Assembly (NCBI RefSeq): GCF_040110915.1 | Contig: NZ_CP157793.1 | Coordinates: 3,719,001-3,783,000 of the forward strand | Direction: 5' to 3' | Origin: Stappia sp. | Lineage (GTDB): Bacteria > Pseudomonadota > Alphaproteobacteria > Rhizobiales > Stappiaceae | DNA: 64,000 nt | Shown here: positions 9,534 to 20,152 of the stretch, piece after piece | Layout: every line of letters starts with the position of its first letter | How positions within the stretch are numbered: position 1 is the stretch's first letter | Notes under the pieces: model-generated | Database searches by the model: none | Told to the model about the DNA's origin: nothing | Seen by the model: the letters and a program-made list of their open reading frames with translations, nothing else | Position numbers and translations under genes: made by a program

Positions 9534-12500
9534 ATGTCCGACGACACGACGACCAACACGCCCACCCCGCCCGCGACCGGTCCGCGCTCCGCCGTGACCT
9601 CGAGCGCGAACGAGGCCGCGGCCGCGAAGACTCGTGTCGACGCGGATCGCAAGGCACTGCGGGAAGCCCACGAATACGACCACGATCCGCACGATCCGGT
9701 GTCGAACGAGAACACCTTGTCGAACCTGCATCTCGGGGCGATCGCCGGCGCGGCTCTGATGGCCGGGCTCGACGACGACGGCGCCGCCGAGGCGCGGCCG
9801 GCGGACACCGGCTCCGCACCGCGCAGCGACGGCTCCGGCGCGACCGCTCCGCTTCCCGAAGGACGCGGCACCCGGCAGCCCGACCCCGCGCAAGATGGCG
9901 GCTTGCCGACGCAAGCGCAGGCGCTCGGCTCGTCCTCCTCCGCCGGCTCGGCTGCCGGGAGCGGCATGTCGCCGCTGGACAGCCCCAGGGTTTCCTCCAA
10001 TGCCGCGGCAAGCTCGTTCGGCACGCCCGACGCCGCCGACGTCGAACGAACGGTAAGCGACAGCGGCGGGACCGCCCCCGCGCCGGCGCCCGCGACGAAC
10101 GGAAGCCGCTTTCTGGACCTTCACGATGTGACGCCGGTGACGGACACGGATGGATCGGCCAACACGCTGGCGGAAGACGCCAGCGCCGGCAGCACCGTCG
10201 GGATCGTGGCCTCCGCCACCGATGCCGATGTCACCGACACGGTGAGCTATTCCGTCGACGACCCCCGCTTCACCGTTGACCCGGATGGCACAATCCGCGT
10301 CGCCGATGGCGCCAGCTTCGACGCGGAGACCGAGGGCTCCATCAGCCTTACCGTCACCGCGACCTCGACCGATGGCAGCACGTCGAGCGAGACCTTCACG
10401 ATCAATGTCACCGACGTGGACGAAGCCGACGTTGGGCCCGTTACCGACATCGACGGGTCGGCCAACACCCTCGCCGAGGACGCCAGCGCCGGCACAACCA
10501 TTGGCCTCGTGGCCTCCGCCACCGACGCGGACGTCACAGACACCGTCAGCTATTCCGTCGACGACCCCCGCTTCACCGTCGATCCCGATGGCACCGTGCG
10601 CGTCGCCGATGGCGCCGGCTTCGATGCGGAGACGGAGGGCTCCATCAGCCTCACCGTGACGGCGACATCGACGGATGGCAGCACGAGCCAGGAGACCTTT
10701 GCGGTCAACGTCACCGACGTGGATGAGGCTGATGTCGGGCCAGTGACGGACACCGATGCCGCCGCGAACACACTGGCCGAGGATGCCAGCGCCGGAACGG
10801 CCATCGGCCTGGTGGCCTCCGCCACCGACGCCGATATCACCGACACCGTCAGCTATTCCGTCGACGATGCCCGCTTCACCGTCGATCCCGACGGCACCGT
10901 CCGCGTCGCCGATGGCGCAAGTTTCGACGCGGAGACCGAGGGCTCCATCAGCCTTACCGTCACCGCCACCTCGACCGATGGCAGTACGGCGAGCGAGACC
11001 TTCACCGTTCAGGTGACAGATGTCGATGAGGTCGACGTCGGGCCCGTGACGGATACCGACGGCTCGGCCAACACGCTGGCCGAGGATGCTTCCGCCGGCA
11101 GCACTGTGGGGATCGTGGCCTCCGCCACCGACGCGGACGTCACCGACACCGTCAGCTACTCCGTCGACGATCCCCGCTTCACCGTCGATCCCGATGGCAC
11201 AATCCGCGTTGCCGATGGCGCAAACTTCGACGCAGAGACCGAAGGCTCCATCGCGCTGACGGTGACCGCGACCTCGACCGATGGCTCCACGAGTTCCGAG
11301 ACCTTCACCGTCGCCGTCGCCGACGTGGATGAGGCCGACGTCGGGCCCGTCACCGACACCGACGGCTCGGCCAACACGCTGGCCGAGGATGCCAGCGCCG
11401 GCAGCACTGTCGGGATCGTGGCCTCCGCCACCGATGCCGATATCACCGATACGGTCAGCTATTCCGTCGACAACGCCCGCTTCACCGTTGACCCGGATGG
11501 CACCGTGCGCGTCGCCGATGGCGCAAGTTTCGACGCGGAGACCGAGGGCTCCATCGCGCTGACGGTCACCGCGACATCGACAGATGGCTCCACGAGTTCC
11601 GAGACCTTCACCGTCGCCATCACCGACGTGGATGAGGCCGACGTTGGGCCCGTCACCGACATCGACGGGTCGGCCAACACGCTGGCGGAAGACGCCAGCG
11701 CCGGCAGCACCGTCGGGATCGTGGCCAACGCCACCGATGCCGATGTCACCGACACGGTGAGCTATTCCGTCGACGATGCCCGCTTCACCGTCGATCCGGA
11801 CGGCACGATCCGGATTGCCGACGGCGCCAGCTTCGACGCGGAGACCGAGGGCTCCATCGCGCTGACGGTCACCGCCACCTCGACCGATGGCTCCACGAGT
11901 TCCGAGACCTTCACCGTCGCCATCACCGACGTGGATGAGGCCGACGTCGGGCCCGTCACCGACACCGATGCCGCCGCGAACACACTGGCCGAAGACGCCT
12001 CCGCCGGCAGCACTGTCGGGATCATGGCCTCCGCCACCGACGCCGATATCACCGACACCGTCAGCTATTCCGTCGACGACCCCCGCTTCACAATCGATCC
12101 CGACGGCACCGTGCGTGTGGCGCCTGGCGCCAGCTTCGATGCGGAGACGGAGGGGTCCATCAGCCTCACCGTGACGGCGACATCGACGGATGGCAGCACG
12201 AGCCAGGAGATCTTTGCGGTCAACGTCACCGACGTGGATGAGGCTGATGTCGGGCCAGTGACGGACACCGATGCCGCCGCGAACACACTGGCCGAGGACG
12301 CCAATGCCGGAACGGCCATCGGCCTGGTGGCCTCCGCCACCGACGCCGATGTCACCGACACGGTCAGCTACTCCGTCGACGACCCCCGCTTCACCGTCGA
12401 TCCGGACGGCACAATCCGGGTTGCCGATGGCGCAAGCTTCGACGCGGAGACCGAGGGCTCCATCAGCCTTACCGTCACCGCCACCTCGACCGATGGCAGT

Positions 12501-15500
12501 ACGGCGAGCGAGACCTTCACCGTTCAGGTAAGCGATGTGGACGAGGTCGACGTCGGGCCCGTGACGGATACCGACGGCTCGGCCAACACGCTGGCCGAGG
12601 ATGCTTCCGCCGGCAGCACTGTGGGGATCGTGGCCTCCGCCACCGACGCAGACGTCACCGACACCGTCAGCTACTCCGTCGATGACCCCCGCTTCATCGT
12701 CGATCCCGACGGCACCGTGCGTGTGGCGCCTGGCGCCAGCTTCGATGCGGAGACGGAGGGCTCCATTGCGCTGACGGTGACCGCCACCTCGACCGACGGC
12801 AGCACCTCCAGCGAGACCTTCACGGTCAACGTCACCGACGTGGACGAGGCCGACGTCGGGCCGGTGACCGATACCGATGCCGCCGCGAACACGCTCGCGG
12901 AGGACGCCTCCGCCGGCACAACCATTGGCCTCGTGGCCTCCGCCACCGACGCGGACGTCACCGACACGGTGAGCTATTCCGTCGACGATGCCCGCTTCAC
13001 CGTCGATCCCGATGGCACGATCCGCGTCGCCGATGGCGCCAGCTTCGACGCGGAGACCGAAGACTCCATCAGCCTCACCGTCACCGCCACCTCGACCGAC
13101 GGCAGCACCTCCAGCGAGACCTTCACGGTCAACGTCACCGACGTGGATGAGGCCGACGTCGGGCCTGTCACCGACACCGACGGCTCGGCCAACACGCTGG
13201 CCGAAGATGCCAGTGCCGGAACGACCATCGGCCTGATGGCCTCCGCCACCGACGCGGACGTCACAGACACCGTCAGCTATTCCGTCGACGATGCCCGCTT
13301 CACCGTCGATCCCGATGGCACGATCCGAGTCGCCGATGGCGCCAGCTTCGACGCGGAGACGGAAGGGGCCATCAACCTCACCGTCACCGCCACCTCGACC
13401 GATGGCAGCACGTCGAGCGAGACCTTCACCGTTCAGGTGAGCGATGTGGATGAGGCCGATGTCGGGCCCGTGACGGACACCGATGCCGCCGCGAACACAC
13501 TGGCCGAAGACGCATCTGCCGGCAGCACCGTCGGGATCGTGGCCTCCGCCACCGACGCCGATATCACCGACACCGTCAGCTATTCCGTCGACGACCCCCG
13601 CTTCACCGTCGATCCAGATGGCACGATCCGGGTCGCCGATGGCGCAAGCTTCGACGCAGAGACGGAGGGCTCCATCGCGCTGACGGTCACCGCGACATCG
13701 ACAGATGGCTCCACGAGTTCCGAGACCTTCACCGTCGCCATCACCGACGTGGACGAGGCCGATGTCGGACCCGTGACGGACACCGATGCCGCCGCGAACA
13801 CACTGGCCGAAGACGCATCCGCCGGCAGCACCGTCGGGATCGTGGCCTCCGCCACCGACGCCGATGTGACCGACACGGTCAGCTATTCCGTCGACGACGC
13901 CCGCTTCACCGTCGATCCCGATGGCACGATCCGTGTCGCCGATGGCGCCAGCTTCGACGCGGAGACGGAGGGCTCCATCAGCCTCACCGTCACCGCCACC
14001 TCGACCGATGGCAGCACGTCGAGCGAGACCTTCACGATCAATGTCACCGACGTGGACGAAGCCGACGTTGGGCCCGTTACCGACATCGACGGGTCGGCCA
14101 ACACCCTCGCCGAGGACGCCAGCGCCGGCACAACCATTGGCCTCGTGGCCTCCGCCACCGACGCGGACGTCACAGACACCGTCAGCTATTCCGTCGACGA
14201 TGCCCGCTTCACCGTCGATCCCGATGGCACCGTGCGCGTCGCCGATGGCGCCGGCTTCGATGCGGAGACGGAGGGCTCCATCAGCCTCACCGTGACGGCG
14301 ACATCGACGGATGGCAGCACGAGCCAGGAGACCTTTGCGGTCAACGTCACCGACGTGGATGAGGCTGATGTCGGGCCAGTGACGGACACCGATGCCGCCG
14401 CGAACACACTGGCCGAGGATGCCAGCGCCGGAACGGCCATCGGCCTGGTGGCCTCCGCCACCGACGCCGATATCACCGACACCGTCAGCTATTCCGTCGA
14501 CGATGCCCGCTTCACCGTCGATCCCGACGGCACCGTCCGCGTCGCCGATGGCGCAAGTTTCGACGCGGAGACCGAGGGCTCCATCAGCCTTACCGTCACC
14601 GCCACCTCGACCGATGGCAGTACGGCGAGCGAGACCTTCACCGTTCAGGTGACAGATGTCGATGAGGTCGACGTCGGGCCCGTGACGGATACCGACGGCT
14701 CGGCCAACACGCTGGCCGAGGATGCTTCCGCCGGCAGCACTGTGGGGATCGTGGCCTCCGCCACCGACGCGGACGTCACCGACACCGTCAGCTACTCCGT
14801 CGACGATCCCCGCTTCACCGTCGATCCCGATGGCACAATCCGCGTCACCGATGGCGCCAGCTTCGACGCGGAGACCGAGGGCTCCATCAGCCTTACCGTC
14901 ACCGCCACCTCGACCGATGGCAGCACCTCGAGCGAGACCTTCACGATCAATGTCACCGACGTGGACGAAGCCGACGTCGGGCCCGTAACCGACATCGACG
15001 GGTCGGCCAACACCCTCGCCGAGGACGCCAATGCCGGGACGGCCTTTGGCCTGGTGGCCAGCGCCACCGATGCCGATATCACCGATACGGTCAGCTATTC
15101 CGTCGACGACGCCCGCTTCACCGTTGACCCCGATGGCACCGTGCGCGTCGCCGATGGCGCCAGCTTCGATGCGGAGACGGAGGGCAGCATCAACCTCACC
15201 GTCACCGCGACCTCGACCGATGGCAGCACGAGTTCCGAGACCTTCACCGTCGCCGTCACCGACGTGGATGAGGCCGACGTCGGGCCCGTAACCGACACGG
15301 ATGGATCGGCCAACACGCTGGCCGAGGATGCTTCCGCCGGCAGCACTGTGGGGATCGTGGCCTCCGCCACCGATGCCGATATCACCGATTCGGTCAGCTA
15401 TTCCGTCGACGACGCCCGCTTCACCGTTGACCCGGATGGCACAATCCGCATCGTCGATGGCGCAAGCTTCGACGCAGAGACCGAAGGCTCCATCAGCCTC

Positions 15501-18500
15501 ACCGTCACCGCCACCTCGACCGATGGCAGCACGTCGAGCGAGACCTTCACCGTTCAGGTGAGCGATGTGGACGAGGCCGATGTCGGGCCTGTCACCGATA
15601 CCGACGGCTCGGCCAACACGCTGGCCGAGGATGCTTCCGCCGGCAGCACTGTGGGGATCGTGGCCTCCGCCACCGACGCAGACGTCACCGACACCGTCAG
15701 CTACTCCGTCGACGACCCCCGCTTCACCGTCGATCCCGACGGCACGATCCGCGTCGCCGATGGCGCAAGTTTCGACGCGGAGACCGAGGGCTCCATCAGC
15801 CTCACCGTCACCGCGACCTCGACCGATGGCAGCACGAGCCAGGAGACCTTCACCGTTCAGGTGACCGATGTCGATGAGGCTGATGTCGGGCCCGTTACCG
15901 ACACCGATGCCGCCGCGAACACCCTCGCAGAGGACGCCAGCGCCGGCAGCACCGTCGGGATCGTGGCCTCCGCCACCGATGCCGATGTCACCGACACCGT
16001 CAGCTATTCCGTCGACGACGCCCGCTTCACCGTCGATCCCGATGGCACCGTCCGCGTCGCCGATGGCGCCAGCTTCGATGCGGAGACGGAGGGCTCCATC
16101 GCGCTGACGGTGACCGCGACATCGACCGATGGCAGCACGAGTTCAGAGACCTTCACCGTCGCCGTCACCGACGTGGACGAGGCCGATGTCGGGCCCGTGA
16201 CGGATACCGACGGCTCGGCCAACACGCTGGCCGAGGATGCTTCCGCCGGCAGCACCGTCGGGATCGTCGCCTCCGCCACCGACGCCGATGTCACCGACAC
16301 CGTCAGCTATTCCGTCGACGACGCCCGCTTCACCGTCGATCCGGACGGCACCGTGCGTGTGGCGCCTGGCGCAAGTTTCGACGCGGAGACCGAGGGCTCC
16401 ATCAGCCTCACCGTCACCGCCACCTCAACCGATGGCAGCACCTCCAGCGAGACCTTCACCGTTCAGGTGAGCGACGTGGACGAGGCCGATGTCGGACCCG
16501 TCACCGACATCGACGGATCGGCCAACACGCTGGCCGAGGACGCCAGCGCCGGGACGGCCATCGGCCTGGTGGCCAGCGCCACCGACGCGGACGTCACGGA
16601 CACCGTCAGCTACGCCGTCGACGATGCCCGCTTCACCGCCGACCCCGACGGAACGATCCGTGTCGCCGATGGCGCCAGCTTCGACGCGGAGACCGAGGGC
16701 TCCATCAGCCTTACCGTCACCGCCACCTCGACCGATGGCAGTACGGCGAGCGAGACCTTCACCGTTCAGGTAAGCGATGTGGACGAGGTCGACGTCGGGC
16801 CCGTGACGGATACCGACGGCTCGGCCAACACGCTGGCCGAGGATGCTTCCGCCGGCAGCACTGTGGGGATCGTGGCCTCCGCCACCGACGCCGATGTCAC
16901 AGACACGGTGAGCTATTCCGTCGACGACGCCCGCTTCACCGTCGATCCCGACGGCACGATCCGCGTCGCCGATGGCGCCAGCTTCGACGCGGAGACCGAA
17001 GGCAGCATCGCGCTGACGGTCACCGCGACATCGACCGATGGCTCCACGAGTTCCGAGACGTTTGCGATCAATGTCGCGAATGTCATCGACGAGACGCCAA
17101 CAGACATCGTCATGGACGGCGGCGCCGTTGACGAGAACAGCGTCGCGGGCACGGTGGTCGCCACGCTTTCGGCCGTCGACGCCGATGCCGGCGACAGCCA
17201 TAGCTATGCGCTGACCAACGACCCCTCGGGCTTCTTCGAGATTGTCGGCAACGAAATCCGCGTGCGAGCGGGCGCCGCGCTCGATCATGAAACGGCGGCG
17301 CAGCATACCGTCACCGTTCAGGTGACGGATGCGGCCGGCAACAGCCATTCGGAAGCTCTGACCCTCGCGATCCGGGACGTCAACGAGGCGCCCACCGACG
17401 TTACCCTGTCCGCCAGTCAGGTCGCGGAAAACGACGCCGGCGCGATCGTCGGCGCTCTGTCGACGACCGATCCCGACGCAGGGGACAGCCACTCCTACAC
17501 AGTGTCGGACACCCGCTTCGAGGTGGTGAACGGACAATTGAAGCTCAAGGACGGGGTCAGCCTCGACCACGAGAGCACGCCCACGGTCGACGTCACCGTC
17601 ACCGCGACCGACAGCGGCGGCCTGACGACGGATCAGGTGGTCACGGTGCAGGTGACCGACGTCAACGAGGGCCCGAACGCGGGTCTGGTCGACCTCGGGG
17701 CGGTGGCGGAGGACGGCAGCCTGACCTTTACCGCCGCGCAACTGCTCGCCAACAGTTCCGACGTCGACGGCGACGCGCTCACCGTGTCCAACGTCGCGGT
17801 GGACCCGGCCTATGGCACGCTTGCAGACAACGGCGACGGCACCTGGACCTTCACGCCGGCGAACGACTATGCGGCGAACGACGTGCCGGTCAGTTTCACC
17901 GTGACGGATGGCCAGTACAGCTCGAATTCATGGGCGCTGGTCGATGTCACGCCGGTGGCGGACACGCCCACGGTCGCCGTGGCGGACAATCAGGTGCTGG
18001 TCTTCTCGTCGACCTTCGAGAGCACCAGCGGGTTCGTGACCACCATCGACGGCTGGCAGAGCGACAACTTCATCGAGGTGCGCTCCGGCATCGAGGCATC
18101 CTCCGGCCCGGACTCGCAAAACCACATCGAGCTCAACACCGACCCGGGATCGTCCGGCGACTGGCAGGACGCGCCCAACATCTACCGCACGGTCGACACG
18201 AATGCGGAGGGCACCTACGAACTGACCTTCGATTACGCCGCCCGCCCCGGTTTCGACGACACCGTGTGCCGGGTGGAGATCCTGTGGGACGGTCAGGTTG
18301 TGGCGACCGTCTCCGCCGACGGCAGCAACGACAGCGTGCCCGTCTGGCAAAGCTACACGATCGAGTTGCCCGGCAACGGCGACCCCACCCGCCTGGAGTT
18401 CCGCGAGGTGGGCGTGGATCAGGCCGGCGGCCGCGGGCTTTTCCTCGACAACATCGAGATGACGGAGTTCACCGCCGGCTCGGCCCGCGGAACGGCCGGA

Positions 18501-20099
18501 TCGGCCATCGACCTGCCGGACATCACGACCGGACTGGGCGACACGGACGGTTCGGAGAGCATCGCCGTTGCCGTGTCCGGCCTCGTCGCCGGGACGATCC
18601 TGAGCGATGGGACGCACAGTGTCACGGTCGCGTCCGACGGTGCGACCGTCGATGTCAGCGACTGGAACCTGACGGCGCTGCAGGCCACGCCGCCGGAGAG
18701 TTTCAACGGCATGCAGTCGATCGTCATCACGGCGACGGCAACGGAAGCGCTGAACGGCGACACCACCAGTACGCAGGTCGCGATCCCCATGATCGTCGAT
18801 CCGGCGCACGAGAATCTGGTCACGGCGCCAACCGATGCCGATGCGACCGACAACCGGATCCACGAAACGGCCGTGGCCGGAACGGCGGTCGGCATCACGG
18901 CTCTGGCAACCGATCCGGACGCCAGCGACGTCGTCAGCTACTCCGTCGACGACGATCGGTTCACGGTCGACGCGGACGGAACGGTGCGCGTCGCCGACCA
19001 CGCCCTCTTCGATCACGAGACGGAAGCCTATATCGATCTCGGCGTCATGGCGCATTCCACGGATGGTTCAAGTGCGATGACCTCCTTCCGCGTCTACGTT
19101 CAGGGCAACTACGGCGCCTATTCCGCCGGCAACGCGGACGGAAACACGATCTCCGTTTCGGGCCAGTCCTATGAGGTCAAGGGGTTTGGCGGCAGCGACA
19201 ATATCGTCACCGGCGCGTTCAACGACCGGCTCGACGGCGGCGACGGCAACGACACGCTGACCGCCGGCGCGGGCAACGACCTGCTCTTCGGCGGCGAAGG
19301 TGCCGACATGCTCTACGGCGGCACCGGCGACGACAGGCTGTGGGGCGGTGCGGGCAACGACGCGCTCTACGGCGGTGACGGCGACGATGTGATCAGTGGC
19401 GAGGGCGGAACCGACACCATCGACGCCGGCGCCGGCAACGACGTCATCCACTACCAGGTGGTCTATGCCGACGGCGGCGACACGGTCGACGGCGGCGACG
19501 GCACGGATCTGGTCGATTTCTCCACCTCCGCCCCGGGCGGCTGGACCAACGGTTACGGCATCGGCGTGGACCTCGCCTCGGGCGCCGTCACCGATATCGG
19601 CAGCTACGACGCCAATGGCGGCTACGACTTCAATTACGGAACGAAGGGCTCGCTCTCGAACGTCGAGGATCTGCGCGGCTCGACCTTCAACGACGTGCTC
19701 AAGGGCGATGCCGGCGGCAACACGCTTTATGGCAACGCCGGCGACGACTTCCTGTCCGGGCGGGCCGGCAACGACGTTCTGGTGGGCGGAGAGGGCAACG
19801 ACGCGCTCTACGGCGGCGACGGCGCGGATCTGTTCATCTATGCCGCCGGCGACGGCAGCGACACGGTGGCAGGCGGCGCCGGCGGCGGCTGGGTCGATGT
19901 TCTCGATCTCGGTGGCGGCGACCCGTCCGCGCTCGGCGACTATGGCACCGACTGGACCGTGACCATCACCGAAGGCTCGATCGTCACCGACGACAGCGCC
20001 AACGGCACGCTGACCCTGTCCGACGACGCCAGCGGCTACGTCGATCTGCAGGACGGCAGCCGGATCGACTTTTCGGAGATCGAACAGGTCCAGTGGTAG
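9534..20099 (+). CDS. Giant RTX/cadherin-repeat surface protein, type I secretion substrate
   Basis: About 3521 residues, a BapA/LapA-like adhesin predicted to be exported through the flanking ABC-HlyD-TolC system. Order of parts: low-complexity N-terminus (1-199) without a Sec signal peptide; 23 tandem 101-residue units (200-2522) of cadherin-like type, each with SYSVDD, DPDG and SFDAETEG motifs; two diverged cadherin domains (about 2523-2720, DVNEAP linkers); a cadherin-5/VCBS-like domain; a different beta-rich module (about 2820-2985, starting VFSSTFES, jelly-roll-like) with the only cysteine I see; another diverged cadherin unit (about 3100-3200, SYSVDDDRFTVD); RTX nonapeptides GGxGxDxL in two blocks (about 3221-3305 and 3398-3443); and a C-terminal tail that would hold the secretion signal. 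The protein is very acidic, fitting calcium binding. Start: ATG at 9534 (MSDDTTTN); an in-frame ATG at 9456 is possible and neither has a strong ribosome site. Confidence 0.92.
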   Translation: MSDDTTTNTPTPPATGPRSAVTSSANEAAAAKTRVDADRKALREAHEYDHDPHDPVSNENTLSNLHLGAIAGAALMAGLDDDGAAEARPADTGSAPRSDGSGATAPLPEGRGTRQPDPAQDGGLPTQAQALGSSSSAGSAAGSGMSPLDSPRVSSNAAASSFGTPDAADVERTVSDSGGTAPAPAPATNGSRFLDLHDVTPVTDTDGSANTLAEDASAGSTVGIVASATDADVTDTVSYSVDDPRFTVDPDGTIRVADGASFDAETEGSISLTVTATSTDGSTSSETFTINVTDVDEADVGPVTDIDGSANTLAEDASAGTTIGLVASATDADVTDTVSYSVDDPRFTVDPDGTVRVADGAGFDAETEGSISLTVTATSTDGSTSQETFAVNVTDVDEADVGPVTDTDAAANTLAEDASAGTAIGLVASATDADITDTVSYSVDDARFTVDPDGTVRVADGASFDAETEGSISLTVTATSTDGSTASETFTVQVTDVDEVDVGPVTDTDGSANTLAEDASAGSTVGIVASATDADVTDTVSYSVDDPRFTVDPDGTIRVADGANFDAETEGSIALTVTATSTDGSTSSETFTVAVADVDEADVGPVTDTDGSANTLAEDASAGSTVGIVASATDADITDTVSYSVDNARFTVDPDGTVRVADGASFDAETEGSIALTVTATSTDGSTSSETFTVAITDVDEADVGPVTDIDGSANTLAEDASAGSTVGIVANATDADVTDTVSYSVDDARFTVDPDGTIRIADGASFDAETEGSIALTVTATSTDGSTSSETFTVAITDVDEADVGPVTDTDAAANTLAEDASAGSTVGIMASATDADITDTVSYSVDDPRFTIDPDGTVRVAPGASFDAETEGSISLTVTATSTDGSTSQEIFAVNVTDVDEADVGPVTDTDAAANTLAEDANAGTAIGLVASATDADVTDTVSYSVDDPRFTVDPDGTIRVADGASFDAETEGSISLTVTATSTDGSTASETFTVQVSDVDEVDVGPVTDTDGSANTLAEDASAGSTVGIVASATDADVTDTVSYSVDDPRFIVDPDGTVRVAPGASFDAETEGSIALTVTATSTDGSTSSETFTVNVTDVDEADVGPVTDTDAAANTLAEDASAGTTIGLVASATDADVTDTVSYSVDDARFTVDPDGTIRVADGASFDAETEDSISLTVTATSTDGSTSSETFTVNVTDVDEADVGPVTDTDGSANTLAEDASAGTTIGLMASATDADVTDTVSYSVDDARFTVDPDGTIRVADGASFDAETEGAINLTVTATSTDGSTSSETFTVQVSDVDEADVGPVTDTDAAANTLAEDASAGSTVGIVASATDADITDTVSYSVDDPRFTVDPDGTIRVADGASFDAETEGSIALTVTATSTDGSTSSETFTVAITDVDEADVGPVTDTDAAANTLAEDASAGSTVGIVASATDADVTDTVSYSVDDARFTVDPDGTIRVADGASFDAETEGSISLTVTATSTDGSTSSETFTINVTDVDEADVGPVTDIDGSANTLAEDASAGTTIGLVASATDADVTDTVSYSVDDARFTVDPDGTVRVADGAGFDAETEGSISLTVTATSTDGSTSQETFAVNVTDVDEADVGPVTDTDAAANTLAEDASAGTAIGLVASATDADITDTVSYSVDDARFTVDPDGTVRVADGASFDAETEGSISLTVTATSTDGSTASETFTVQVTDVDEVDVGPVTDTDGSANTLAEDASAGSTVGIVASATDADVTDTVSYSVDDPRFTVDPDGTIRVTDGASFDAETEGSISLTVTATSTDGSTSSETFTINVTDVDEADVGPVTDIDGSANTLAEDANAGTAFGLVASATDADITDTVSYSVDDARFTVDPDGTVRVADGASFDAETEGSINLTVTATSTDGSTSSETFTVAVTDVDEADVGPVTDTDGSANTLAEDASAGSTVGIVASATDADITDSVSYSVDDARFTVDPDGTIRIVDGASFDAETEGSISLTVTATSTDGSTSSETFTVQVSDVDEADVGPVTDTDGSANTLAEDASAGSTVGIVASATDADVTDTVSYSVDDPRFTVDPDGTIRVADGASFDAETEGSISLTVTATSTDGSTSQETFTVQVTDVDEADVGPVTDTDAAANTLAEDASAGSTVGIVASATDADVTDTVSYSVDDARFTVDPDGTVRVADGASFDAETEGSIALTVTATSTDGSTSSETFTVAVTDVDEADVGPVTDTDGSANTLAEDASAGSTVGIVASATDADVTDTVSYSVDDARFTVDPDGTVRVAPGASFDAETEGSISLTVTATSTDGSTSSETFTVQVSDVDEADVGPVTDIDGSANTLAEDASAGTAIGLVASATDADVTDTVSYAVDDARFTADPDGTIRVADGASFDAETEGSISLTVTATSTDGSTASETFTVQVSDVDEVDVGPVTDTDGSANTLAEDASAGSTVGIVASATDADVTDTVSYSVDDARFTVDPDGTIRVADGASFDAETEGSIALTVTATSTDGSTSSETFAINVANVIDETPTDIVMDGGAVDENSVAGTVVATLSAVDADAGDSHSYALTNDPSGFFEIVGNEIRVRAGAALDHETAAQHTVTVQVTDAAGNSHSEALTLAIRDVNEAPTDVTLSASQVAENDAGAIVGALSTTDPDAGDSHSYTVSDTRFEVVNGQLKLKDGVSLDHESTPTVDVTVTATDSGGLTTDQVVTVQVTDVNEGPNAGLVDLGAVAEDGSLTFTAAQLLANSSDVDGDALTVSNVAVDPAYGTLADNGDGTWTFTPANDYAANDVPVSFTVTDGQYSSNSWALVDVTPVADTPTVAVADNQVLVFSSTFESTSGFVTTIDGWQSDNFIEVRSGIEASSGPDSQNHIELNTDPGSSGDWQDAPNIYRTVDTNAEGTYELTFDYAARPGFDDTVCRVEILWDGQVVATVSADGSNDSVPVWQSYTIELPGNGDPTRLEFREVGVDQAGGRGLFLDNIEMTEFTAGSARGTAGSAIDLPDITTGLGDTDGSESIAVAVSGLVAGTILSDGTHSVTVASDGATVDVSDWNLTALQATPPESFNGMQSIVITATATEALNGDTTSTQVAIPMIVDPAHENLVTAPTDADATDNRIHETAVAGTAVGITALATDPDASDVVSYSVDDDRFTVDADGTVRVADHALFDHETEAYIDLGVMAHSTDGSSAMTSFRVYVQGNYGAYSAGNADGNTISVSGQSYEVKGFGGSDNIVTGAFNDRLDGGDGNDTLTAGAGNDLLFGGEGADMLYGGTGDDRLWGGAGNDALYGGDGDDVISGEGGTDTIDAGAGNDVIHYQVVYADGGDTVDGGDGTDLVDFSTSAPGGWTNGYGIGVDLASGAVTDIGSYDANGGYDFNYGTKGSLSNVEDLRGSTFNDVLKGDAGGNTLYGNAGDDFLSGRAGNDVLVGGEGNDALYGGDGADLFIYAAGDGSDTVAGGAGGGWVDVLDLGGGDPSALGDYGTDWTVTITEGSIVTDDSANGTLTLSDDASGYVDLQDGSRIDFSEIEQVQW
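10131..17099 (+). repeat. 23 tandem copies of a 303-bp repeat inside the adhesin gene
   Basis: Exactly 23 units of 303 bp (101 codons each) run without indels; the last loses the consensus in its final codons. Units differ at a few fixed positions: TDTDGS, TDIDGS or TDTDAA at the start, STVGIVAS, TTIGLVAS or TAIGLVAS, VADG or VAPG, and INV, VQV, VAV or AIT near the end. They look like a shuffled set of a few variants. Units 1-4 and 13-16 share a block of about 850 bp (10362-11209 and 13998-14845) that is almost identical, 3636 bp (12 units) apart, with only two adjacent-codon differences that I noticed by eye. Confidence 0.97.
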
Positions 20100-20152
20100 C
20101 GCGCAAGGCGGGGACGGGCGGCGCGTTCGCCCTCCTTCATGCGCGGCTCACG

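Noticed and set aside
10247..17164. A series of minus-strand reading frames of about 98 codons, one per adhesin repeat
   Set aside because: They recur with the 303-bp period and have the exact complement of the repeat codons. They are a by-product of GC-rich third positions and have no ribosome sites or family features.
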